From Leptobacterium flavescens (GTDB lineage Bacteria > Bacteroidota > Bacteroidia > Flavobacteriales > Flavobacteriaceae), in assembly GCF_010671605.1 (NCBI RefSeq), contig NZ_JAABOO010000001.1, positions 124,001 through 188,000 on the forward strand: DNA of 64,000 nucleotides, in the 5' to 3' direction. The translations under genes were made by a program, and so were the position numbers. The notes below the pieces were generated by a model. That model saw only the letters and a program-made list of their open reading frames with translations. It was not told where the DNA came from and did no database searches. Positions 16,672 to 24,471 of this stretch are shown here, piece by piece; the stretch's first letter is position 1; every line of letters starts with the position of its first letter.

Positions 16672-16799
16672 TCAGTAATCTATATCTCGCATTGCCCTTC
16701 TTAGGTTTTCAGCCTTTTTTCTAATAATCATTTCCTTCTGCCAATAAGAATTATGTTTATTCTTTTCTTTGTTAATTCATTTGCAATGGCTTCTCTCAT
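16672..16799 (-). pseudogene. Small ORF apparently split by a one-base frameshift
   Basis: On the minus strand, an ATG at 16799 sits 4 bases after the stop of the 145-residue membrane protein and reads MREAIANEL before running to an early stop near 16728. Shifting the frame by one base at GAATTAAC continues as NKEKNKHNSYWQKEM and then IIRKKAENLRRAMRDIDY, stopping at 16672-16674. Restoring one T would give a charged helical protein of about 42 residues. It may be a real frameshift mutation, a sequencing error or coincidence. Confidence 0.35.
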
Positions 16800-16803
16800 A
16801 GTA

Positions 16804-17241
16804 TTATTTTCCTTTTAACAATTTTACATGGCTGTTCCTGTTTTCTTTTTTTATAAATCCTCCAAAAAATAACCAGGTCCAATATAACACTTTAAACCCC
16901 GTGTAAATGAAAAATGGGTCTTTTGCATCAAAATAGGTAAACACTATTGAGATAGCAAAAATGCCAAGTACGATAACAGCTGCCCAAAATAAATTTTGTA
17001 TTAACGCATATACTCTCCTCACTTGAAGAGCGAGGAAAAATACACTAGCTATGAGTGAAAAAATCCTGAAAAAAGTACTTTCATTGAACTCATCGGTTTT
17101 GATAACCTCTAAAAAAGCTTGTTCATAAAAAATGGAAATCGAGATGATCCCTATAACCAATGAAACAATCAATAAACCTAAAGCCTGTAGGAGTAACTGT
17201 AATCCGGTGAATGGCTTTTTAAAGTATTTATAAATATACAT
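16804..17241 (-). CDS. Small multi-pass membrane protein of unknown function
   Basis: 145 residues with four predicted membrane helices: LLLQALGLLIVSLVIGIISI, TFFRIFSLIASVFFLAL, FWAAVIVLGIFAISIVFTYF and FIYTGFKVLYWTWLFFGG. The ends are basic (KYFKKPF and KKENRNSHVKLLKGK), so both are probably cytoplasmic. I do not recognise a family. Base composition is AT-rich like the neighbouring AraC gene. The 297 bases upstream hold no gene and no clear promoter. Confidence 0.6.
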   Translation of the reverse strand: MYIYKYFKKPFTGLQLLLQALGLLIVSLVIGIISISIFYEQAFLEVIKTDEFNESTFFRIFSLIASVFFLALQVRRVYALIQNLFWAAVIVLGIFAISIVFTYFDAKDPFFIYTGFKVLYWTWLFFGGFIKKENRNSHVKLLKGK

Positions 17242-17538
17242 GGGATGCTTTTTATTTCCGAATAATAAAATCCGGGATGTTATTGAGCAAAACTACACTC
17301 TCCGTTTATTAGAAAATAACCCTAAAAAACTTGCTTTTACCCCAAAACAGTTTTAATCAATTAAAAATACTCCTTGGGCTTAAATGTAGTTTATATGGGA
17401 AGAGTGCTCGCCATCCTCCTACTCACAGGGTTTTTGGTTACCGGTAAGGAAGAATAAGATATAAGTCAGTAATATAAATCATGCTCAGCTTTTAGGCCGG
17501 GCAGGAAGCGTGTACTCCGAATGCTCCTTAAGCGGTTA

Positions 17539-18237
17539 TCATTCTTCCTTTCCCAGTTCTGTTTCCAATTGCTTTACAAGATCCTTTGCCTGGGCACTTA
17601 AACGCTGCCAGGCCCGTATCTGTGAGTTCAGAAGTTTTACCCGGTTGATCAATGCTCCCGTAAGTTTCCGGTCCTGTATGATCTCCTGCATATTCAGAGG
17701 CGGAAGCTGACTGGGAACGCCAATAACTTCGAAATATTCTTTAGATGCCAGTATCTTTTCATCTATCTGAGGGGTAACAAATTCGTGATTGTATTTAAAA
17801 GAACTACTTTCGTTAAGAAAGATATTCCTTTCTACCGCCAGGTAATAACGGAATGTCCTGTTACGGAGAGGTCCGTTTTTTATCAGTCCCATAGAGCCAA
17901 TGGATTTAGCCTCTTCAAAAGTCCCGTTCTGGGGCTGGAACATATAATCATAACGGGCAGACTGGACTACATCCAGCACCTCGGTTGGGGTTTTGGCAAA
18001 GGCAACACTGGCCAGGCGCCTGGATACACCATCTACATGCACGGCAAGACTATCCAATGTGCGAACATCATGTCGGATATCTATAAGAAGGTTATCCAGC
18101 AGTACCTGCTCCTGTTCTGATTTTTTAATATTCTCTGCCAGCTTTCCTATTTGAAGGGCTATTAATATCCCCACAGTAACCAGGATTACTTCCCCGAATG
18201 CATATGAAAAGTAATTCTTAATTTTTTTATTAGTCAT
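17539..18237 (-). CDS. DUF6090 family protein
   Basis: 232 residues. The N-terminal pattern KNYFSYAFGEVILVTVGILIAL followed by QIGKLAENIKKSEQEQ is the signature of DUF6090: an amphipathic start, one membrane helix and then a long extracytoplasmic helical domain. The rest (LLDNLLIDIRHDVRTLDSLA onward) is rich in helices without catalytic motifs. The family is abundant in Flavobacteriia and has no known function. It ends near a weakly defined intergenic region and has no operon partner. Confidence 0.85.
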   Translation of the reverse strand: MTNKKIKNYFSYAFGEVILVTVGILIALQIGKLAENIKKSEQEQVLLDNLLIDIRHDVRTLDSLAVHVDGVSRRLASVAFAKTPTEVLDVVQSARYDYMFQPQNGTFEEAKSIGSMGLIKNGPLRNRTFRYYLAVERNIFLNESSSFKYNHEFVTPQIDEKILASKEYFEVIGVPSQLPPLNMQEIIQDRKLTGALINRVKLLNSQIRAWQRLSAQAKDLVKQLETELGKEE

Positions 18238-18311
18238 CTTACTTGTACGGTTTCAAATGTTTAGGCCTTAGACAAATGTAATTTTTTTATTGAATCTTTC
18301 TAAATTCCGAT

Positions 18312-18430
18312 GAACAATGAACAATGAGCAATGAGCAATTAGCAATTAGCAATTAGCAATTAGCAATTAGCAATTAGCAATTAGCAATTAGCAATTAGCA
18401 ATTAGCAATTAGCAATTAGCAATTAGCAAA
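18312..18430. repeat. Heptamer tandem array, 17 units
   Basis: Four leading units (GAACAAT twice, GAGCAAT twice) are followed by twelve identical TAGCAAT units (18340-18423) and one final TAGCAAA. The units touch with no spacers. It fills much of the gap between two minus-strand genes. Identity of the central copies indicates recent expansion by slippage. Confidence 0.95.
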
Positions 18431-18512
18431 AATCAACTTCCAACAACTAAAAACCAACAACCACCAACGTGCTCTGAAGCTTTAGCGTAGGAGCAACAAC
18501 CAAATTCACTTA

Positions 18513-19763
18513 CTATTTCATCTCTTCAATAGGGATACTCGCTTTGGAGTCGGAGATCAGGATCGCATAATCTATAAAGTCTGTAGTTGACTTACCTTTT
18601 ACCAGTTCTCCATTGGATTCGCTATCCTGCATTACCACCTCTATCAGATCCGGATTTCCGTCATTATAGGGTGTACTTTGCTGATTTAAACGAAAGAGTG
18701 TAATATCTGACATCCTGGTTTTCTTCAGGTTCTCTATCCCCAGAAAATATTCCTTCTCATAATCTCCAATCCCATAACCGCCTTCTGTTTTATATGATTT
18801 ATACTCTCCGTCTTCATAGACCCGCTCCCAAAGTACCCTGCTTTTGGTCAGGTAACCGATGGTAGAAAGTACTTCCTCTTTGCTGTAAACATTATTCTCC
18901 AGCAGCATGGTAAAAAAGGACGGGTTCCCTCCTTCCCTTTCTTTTTCAATATGAAAAAAGCCATAACGAAAGAACTGAGGGTTATTCTCAAAATCATACA
19001 GATCGCTTAAAGCCGTATAATTTTTATAGATCCTTTTTTCTCTTTCCGCAGAAAAGACCATAAAAGTTTGCTTCAGATTATCTACAATATGTTTAAATGA
19101 AAAGGGATCGCTGATATATTGATCGAAATCCTCTGGTTTTTTCTCATAGTCGGTTACAAAATCCTTAAGTACTTTTTTAGAATAACTATCGTAATAAGGA
19201 GAAAAGTCTGTTGTATCAGATTCTACCATATTCACGACCTGACGGAAAGAATCATCTTCAATCTGTGTAAAATCGACTATCTCCATCAGATGCTTACAGC
19301 TATACTTATAGCTCACCATTAGGTCCACCCCTACCACTGTTAACTTATTTTTTTCCGGTAACTGATCATTTAACCCTTTGATCTCTTTCCATTTGTTATA
19401 AGTTTCAATAGTCCTGTCTTGCGGCACTCTGATCCCATAATGATAAACCAGATCCTTAAGCAGGAGGGTATCGCCCGTTTCCAGGTATTTATTAAAATAA
19501 TGACCTATGCTGAAATCCGTTTCCGGCAAATAGTACTTTACTGTTCCGCTCCCGGCTAAAGACCTGATAAGATGGTGTTCGGCTTGTTCTGTTTTAGCGC
19601 TGCCGTGATAAGCTCCGAAACCGATTATTTTAAAATCCTTTTCGGGGAAATTAAAATCTGAAGAAGTAAGATCAAAACGGTTGTTTTCAAGATATTTCTC
19701 TTTGGATGGCGAACAGGCCTGTAAAAAGATCAGTATCCCAAAAAGCATAAGTGTGTTTTTCAT
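18513..19763 (-). CDS. Lipoprotein with erythromycin-esterase/ChaN-like domain
   Basis: 416 residues from the ATG at 19763; an upstream initiator would add 11 residues but spoil the signal. MKNTLMLFGILIFLQAC is a lipoprotein signal (Cys17). The mature part begins with DFKIIGFGAYHGSAKTEQAEHH, resembling the GE-x-HGT/His region of the EreA/ChaN/TIKI-like fold, followed by LPETDFSIGHYFNKYL and KLTVVGVDLMV, which fit its later strands. Such proteins include hydrolases and haem-binding proteins; the activity here is open. Not adjacent to a resistance locus. Confidence 0.6.
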   Translation of the reverse strand: MKNTLMLFGILIFLQACSPSKEKYLENNRFDLTSSDFNFPEKDFKIIGFGAYHGSAKTEQAEHHLIRSLAGSGTVKYYLPETDFSIGHYFNKYLETGDTLLLKDLVYHYGIRVPQDRTIETYNKWKEIKGLNDQLPEKNKLTVVGVDLMVSYKYSCKHLMEIVDFTQIEDDSFRQVVNMVESDTTDFSPYYDSYSKKVLKDFVTDYEKKPEDFDQYISDPFSFKHIVDNLKQTFMVFSAEREKRIYKNYTALSDLYDFENNPQFFRYGFFHIEKEREGGNPSFFTMLLENNVYSKEEVLSTIGYLTKSRVLWERVYEDGEYKSYKTEGGYGIGDYEKEYFLGIENLKKTRMSDITLFRLNQQSTPYNDGNPDLIEVVMQDSESNGELVKGKSTTDFIDYAILISDSKASIPIEEMK

Positions 19764-19945
19764 ATTGTATTGCGTTAGGTTTTTAACAAAGATCATCCCA
19801 CATTAAAAATGTTACATTTTAAGTGTGATTTTATTTAAGGCTCCAAATTTAGATTTAAGATATTAGATATGAAAAATGTTGAATGTTGAATTTTAAATGT
19901 ATAATCCTTTTAAATAATTCCATTTTCAAATTGACTAATCTCCAA

Positions 19946-19963
19946 TCCCGATAGCTATCGGGA
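19946..19963. repeat. 18-bp perfect palindrome
   Basis: TCCCGATAGCTATCGGGA is its own reverse complement. It lies in the 343-base gap (19764-20106), together with loose CAACTAA/CAACCA heptamer-like text at about 19990-20035. No gene or clear promoter is visible there. The motif looks like a dispersed palindromic repeat of Bacteroidota genomes rather than an operator. Confidence 0.7.
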
Positions 19964-20106
19964 CCAAAGTCACAGGCTAATAGCCAAAAAACTAACAACC
20001 AAACGCTAACAACTAACAACCAGCAACTAAAAACCCAACCTAAACTTATTATTTGATATATTTATATAGAAATCACCCCGGGTCTTTTTAAATCATTATA
20101 CAGATC

Positions 20107-22950
20107 ATGAAAAAGAAGTTAGTCATATTCTTTTTGCTTCCGCTTCTAATCTGGGCTCAGGATAAACCTCAGAGGTTTAAGCATCTCAGCCTGGAGAATG
20201 GTCTGTCGCAATCTTCCGTTACCTGTATTTTGAAAGACAGCAGAGGGTTTATGTGGTTCGGAACCGAAGATGGCCTGAATAAATACGACGGGCATGAATT
20301 TACCATATACCGCCATCAACCGGATAACCCTAAAAGCCTCAGCAGCAGCTACATCAATGCTATTCTGGAAGGAAATGACGGCTCATTATGGATAGGCACC
20401 AAGGACGGATTGAATTATTTTGATGCTCCCACCGAAACTTTTATACGATACAAACACGATCCTTCCGATGTCCATAGTCTGAGTCATAACAAGGTAAATT
20501 CTCTTTTTATCACCGATAAGAGGAAATTGCTGATCGGAACCTCACAGGGTTTGAATATCTATGATCCGGAATCAGGCTTTAGCAGACATGAAACTTCGCG
20601 TCATATAATTTCCATGGCACAGGATGCAAATGGAGATCTATGGATATTGGGTCCTGAAATGCTTGAAAAGTTTCGTTTAGATAAAGATTTGCTTGTTTCA
20701 ACAGGGATTCGGAAAGCTCTCCCTGGTTCTTTTAAGAGCACTCTTTTTTCCGATTCCTTAACTCTTTGGGTCGGTAGCAGCAAGGGGCTCATAAAATTTG
20801 ATCCCGGTTCTCAAAACATGGAATTATTCAGCTTTTACGATACAGATCTTCCTTTTGATAATAAAAACAATGTCCTCTCTATAATTAAAGGGAAGGAAGA
20901 TACGCTACTGGTCGGTACTGCCAGCGGAGGCCTGGTACGTTTTAACAAAACAATAGAGGCATTTGATCTTATCATCCAGGACCCTTACCGCAGAACAGGG
21001 CTTAATTCAAATTCTATCAGATCCTTGTATATGGACGAATGCGAGATATTGTGGTTGGGTACGTTTTCGGGCGGGGTTAATAAGTACGATCCGGCTCAGT
21101 TTAGTTTTGAGCATCTTAAGCATCTTCCCGGTAATAATAAAGGTTTAAGTGAGAAAACGGTACGCTCCGTACTGCAGGACAGTGATGGGGAACTGTGGAT
21201 AGGCACCCACGGAGGCTTAAATCGGTTAGGGCCTTCCTCTCCGGAATTAAAAGTGTATACCTACAGCTCCAAGGATCCACAAAGTATTTCATCTAATACG
21301 GTCCGGGCTTTATGTGAAGATCAGAACGGTACTATCTGGGCAGGGACCTGGGAAAACGGTTTTTGCAGTTTTGATAAAAGAACGGAAAGTTTCAGGCGCT
21401 ATATCAGTTTTCCGGGACAAACCGATTCTATCGGACAGGTCAGGACTTTGATAAGTGATAAGCACAACAATATCTGGGTAGGTGGTAACGGTTTATGGAA
21501 ATTTAATCCGCAGACAAATGTGTACAGCAGCTATCATCACGATAAGAATGATCCGAACAGCCTGAGCAACAATTCGGTAAATCGCCTGTATTTCGATAAA
21601 AAAGGACGATTGTGGATAGGCACCATAAACGGGCTTAACTGCCTGGACACAAGCTCTAATAAGCTGAAAAGGTATGAGTTTGATCCGGAAGACAAATTTT
21701 CCTTAAGTCATGGAAATATTACGAGTATAGCCGAGGATAAAAACGGAGCCATCTGGGTAGGTACCTATGGAGGCGGGCTTAATAAACTGGATATTTCGAA
21801 AGCCAACTTTAAGCATTACGACACCTCTAACGGTCTTCTAAATGATGTGATATACGGTATTTTAACAGACAGACAGGGCTTTATCTGGTTCAGCAGTAAT
21901 GCGGGCCTGGGGCGTTTGGATCCTGTAAGGGATGAATTAAGGTATTTCGGAACAGATTACGGGGTGCAAAGTTATGAGTTCAATGCAGGGGCTTATTTTA
22001 AAGCAGAGGACGGGAAACTCTTTTTCGGAGGAATAAACGGATTGAATTCCTTTTACCCGGCCACCATTAATAATAGCAGAAATACGGCAAAGATCGTATT
22101 TACAGGTTTTCAGATCCTGGATGACAAAAATATAGGTACAGACAAACTTCTTGAAGAACATATCTCAAGGACCGATAATATAGAGCTTAGCCACTACCAA
22201 AACAATTTTTCTTTCAAATTCGCCGAACTCAATTATTCGGACAATGCAGACAACACCTATGAATACAAACTGGAAGGTCTCAGCAAAAAATGGCAGGATC
22301 TAGGAAAAGAACGTCAAATAACGCTTGCCAGCCTGGATCCCGGATCCTATACCCTCCACCTGAGGGTAACCGATGATCTTACCAAAAAAACATCTGTCGA
22401 TATTTTTATTTCCCCTCCCCTCTGGAGGTCGCACTGGGCGTATTTGATATATGCCGTTCTTGTTGTTTTAATGGTTTTTTTTACATTCAGACATATTCAC
22501 AGGGTTAAGGACACGCAAAGAGGGTTTGAAGCCAAGATAAAGTCCTTGGAAAACGATCTGAATACATCAGTACAATTTCAAAACAGGAATCATATAAATT
22601 CAATGCCTCTAAGAAAGATCAAGATGATGCCGATAAATGAGAAATTCTTCAAGAAGGCCATTGAGGTTGTGGAAAACCATATGGAAGATTCACGTTTTGA
22701 TGTAGAACAATTTGCCAATGAAATGTTTTTAAGCCGTTCTCAGTTGCATCGCAGAATAAAATCGCTTACAGGCTATTCCACTACCAAATTCATCAGGCTT
22801 ATCCGTTTAAAACGAGCCGCTCAGTTACTCGCTGCAAATACGGGTTCTGTTTCCGAGATCGCTTATAAAGTAGGTTTCGACAATATTGGTTATTTCTCTA
22901 AATGCTTTAGTGAAACCTTTGGGAAACCACCCTCTCAGTACCTTCCCTGA
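20107..22950 (+). CDS. Transmembrane AraC regulator with two predicted sensor propellers, no kinase
   Basis: 947 residues. Signal peptide 1-17, then about 14 Reg_prop repeats of the type MWFGTEDGLNKYDG, enough for two seven-bladed beta-propellers (about 20-690), then a Y_Y_Y domain (NFSFKFAELNYSDNADNTYE onward), one membrane helix at about 776-796 and a cytoplasmic linker of some 55 residues leading to an AraC HTH pair (about 850-945; SEIAYKVGFDNIGYFSKCF). This is the periplasmic part of a hybrid two-component system, but histidine kinase, ATPase and receiver domains are absent. As in SusR, ligand binding outside would act directly on DNA binding. The GH65 gene downstream is the likely target. 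Confidence 0.9.
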   Translation: MKKKLVIFFLLPLLIWAQDKPQRFKHLSLENGLSQSSVTCILKDSRGFMWFGTEDGLNKYDGHEFTIYRHQPDNPKSLSSSYINAILEGNDGSLWIGTKDGLNYFDAPTETFIRYKHDPSDVHSLSHNKVNSLFITDKRKLLIGTSQGLNIYDPESGFSRHETSRHIISMAQDANGDLWILGPEMLEKFRLDKDLLVSTGIRKALPGSFKSTLFSDSLTLWVGSSKGLIKFDPGSQNMELFSFYDTDLPFDNKNNVLSIIKGKEDTLLVGTASGGLVRFNKTIEAFDLIIQDPYRRTGLNSNSIRSLYMDECEILWLGTFSGGVNKYDPAQFSFEHLKHLPGNNKGLSEKTVRSVLQDSDGELWIGTHGGLNRLGPSSPELKVYTYSSKDPQSISSNTVRALCEDQNGTIWAGTWENGFCSFDKRTESFRRYISFPGQTDSIGQVRTLISDKHNNIWVGGNGLWKFNPQTNVYSSYHHDKNDPNSLSNNSVNRLYFDKKGRLWIGTINGLNCLDTSSNKLKRYEFDPEDKFSLSHGNITSIAEDKNGAIWVGTYGGGLNKLDISKANFKHYDTSNGLLNDVIYGILTDRQGFIWFSSNAGLGRLDPVRDELRYFGTDYGVQSYEFNAGAYFKAEDGKLFFGGINGLNSFYPATINNSRNTAKIVFTGFQILDDKNIGTDKLLEEHISRTDNIELSHYQNNFSFKFAELNYSDNADNTYEYKLEGLSKKWQDLGKERQITLASLDPGSYTLHLRVTDDLTKKTSVDIFISPPLWRSHWAYLIYAVLVVLMVFFTFRHIHRVKDTQRGFEAKIKSLENDLNTSVQFQNRNHINSMPLRKIKMMPINEKFFKKAIEVVENHMEDSRFDVEQFANEMFLSRSQLHRRIKSLTGYSTTKFIRLIRLKRAAQLLAANTGSVSEIAYKVGFDNIGYFSKCFSETFGKPPSQYLP

Positions 22951-23113
22951 GCAAAATCCTTTATTTTTTTGAAACATATCTATAAGAGATTGCAACATTT
23001 GTAACCCCTCTTTCTGTTGCTGCTTTATAATTTTATTTCAGCCAATTACCCCTCTCTGTCCGGAGCAATTCCTCCTTGGTTTAATCCTGATCAATCCTTT
23101 AAAAAACCAACCG

Positions 23114-23632
23114 ATGAAGCGTATTTTTTTATTTACCCTTACCCTCATATTACCTATAGTTTGTTACTCTCAATCTTCGGGTGAGCAACAGTATCAAAGA
23201 GCAAAGATCTATCTGGAAGACCACCGTATTCTGAAAGTAAAGGATCTGCGTCTGAACAGTATCGAAGCTATTTTTACGGATCCTGAAAAGAGAACACAAA
23301 AAATACCATTAAACAGTATTGCTTCCATCCGGGTTCCCAAAGGAAGTCACTGGTGGCAGGGAACATTGATCGGCCTGGGATCCGGGGCAATAACCGCACT
23401 TCTCATCGACCTTCAACCCGATCCGCTGGGCATAGAAAGAGAGCGCGGGGCTGAATTCTATATCGGTTTTACTGCCGGAGGAGCACTATTGGGTGCCCTT
23501 ATCGGAACGCTGTTCCCAAAATGGAAGCATGTGTATTACGATGGAAAGTTTATCGGGCACAAGCTTCCCTTTAAACTGGACTTTCATACTCAAAAGGACA
23601 ATATCAACTTTAAAATCACCATACCGTTATGA
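23114..23632 (+). CDS. Exported hypothetical protein with glycine-rich hydrophobic segments
   Basis: 172 residues. Signal peptide 1-20 (LTLILPIVCYSQ). A small beta domain (KIYLEDHRILKVKDLRLNSIEAIF) is followed by two glycine-zipper-like stretches, GTLIGLGSGAITALLI and FYIGFTAGGALLGALIGTLF, which could insert in or lie on a membrane. The C-terminus is soluble. The family is not recognised. Its stop overlaps the next gene by 4 bases, so the two proteins are probably made together. Confidence 0.6.
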   Translation: MKRIFLFTLTLILPIVCYSQSSGEQQYQRAKIYLEDHRILKVKDLRLNSIEAIFTDPEKRTQKIPLNSIASIRVPKGSHWWQGTLIGLGSGAITALLIDLQPDPLGIERERGAEFYIGFTAGGALLGALIGTLFPKWKHVYYDGKFIGHKLPFKLDFHTQKDNINFKITIPL

Positions 23633-24210
23633 ACAGATTAAAGATCACCTTCTTACTTTGTTTTAGCCTGGTTTCCTTTATCTGCCCGGCTCAAAACTGC
23701 AAGAGTAACAAAAAAATGGAACGAAAAGCCAAGAAACACCTGGTAGAAGACGAGATAATTAAAGCAACAAAGCTACGGCAATTGTTCTCCAAATTCAGTC
23801 AGGCGGCCAGTACCAATCTCGTAAAAACCGACAAGGGTTATTACCTTAGGCTACAATTGGTAAGGGAATTGGGAAGACGAATAGATATCATGAAAGACAA
23901 TCCTCTGGTCCTTCAGTTTAAGAACGGAGAGATCATCACCCTCTATCCTGACAGGGATCTTCCGGGAAAATTCACCCTTCCAGCCACGACAGAATTTAAC
24001 CGGCCCTTTTATATTGTAAGTACGGAGCAACTGGAACAGTTTGCGAAGCATCCCATCAGTCAAGTAAAAATATATTTCACTTCGGAGAAAGTACCGGAAG
24101 ATAAACGGGGAGTTGACGATCTGGGTACTTTTTTCGATTACGAGATCCTCAGTGAGCGTTATCAGAACAATCTTGTGGAGGCTGCCAATTGCATGCTTCA
24201 GTCAAATTAG
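23629..24210 (+). CDS. Exported hypothetical protein, partner of the preceding gene
   Basis: 193 residues. A signal peptide (ITFLLCFSLVSFICPAQ) precedes a basic segment (CKSNKKMERKAKKHLVEDEI) and a beta-rich domain (YYLRLQLVRELGRRIDIM, VLQFKNGEIITLYPD). The C-terminal DLGTFFDYEILSERYQNNLVEAANCML ends in a helix with one Cys. The family is not recognised. It is coupled to the upstream gene by ATGA and followed by a strong terminator, so the two form one transcription unit. Confidence 0.6.
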   Translation: MNRLKITFLLCFSLVSFICPAQNCKSNKKMERKAKKHLVEDEIIKATKLRQLFSKFSQAASTNLVKTDKGYYLRLQLVRELGRRIDIMKDNPLVLQFKNGEIITLYPDRDLPGKFTLPATTEFNRPFYIVSTEQLEQFAKHPISQVKIYFTSEKVPEDKRGVDDLGTFFDYEILSERYQNNLVEAANCMLQSN

Positions 24211-24270
24211 AAAATGACTTAATCAAATTTGTTACTATAGCTTTCTTTTCGTCCACAACTTTCTCATAAC

Positions 24271-24310
24271 AGGCCTTAAGATCCAGAACCTCGGATTTTA
24301 AGGCCTTTTA
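24271..24310 (+). terminator. Strong terminator
   Basis: AGGCCTTAAGATCC at 24271-24284 pairs over 14 positions (one G-U) with GGATTTTAAGGCCT ending at 24306, followed by TTTTA. It separates the exported pair from the GH65 gene. Confidence 0.85.
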
Positions 24311-24471
24311 TCAAAGACAACAGAAAAGAACAACGATTAAATCACTGTATTTCACTCCAAAATCATTCTTATTATCAACTATATACACAGAATTTACTAA
24401 CTTTAATACATCGGTAATGCCTTCCATTTCCGCCATTACAATTAAAATTATTAACTGATAAATTTTAAACT

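Noticed and set aside
17242-17538. Gap before the DUF6090 end searched for an attachment site or tRNA fragment
   Set aside because: No copy of the tRNA-Met 3' end and no integrase remnant was found, so an integrative element could not be delimited.
18312-18430. Tandem array taken as a CRISPR
   Set aside because: Units are 7 bases and contiguous, with no spacers and no cas genes.
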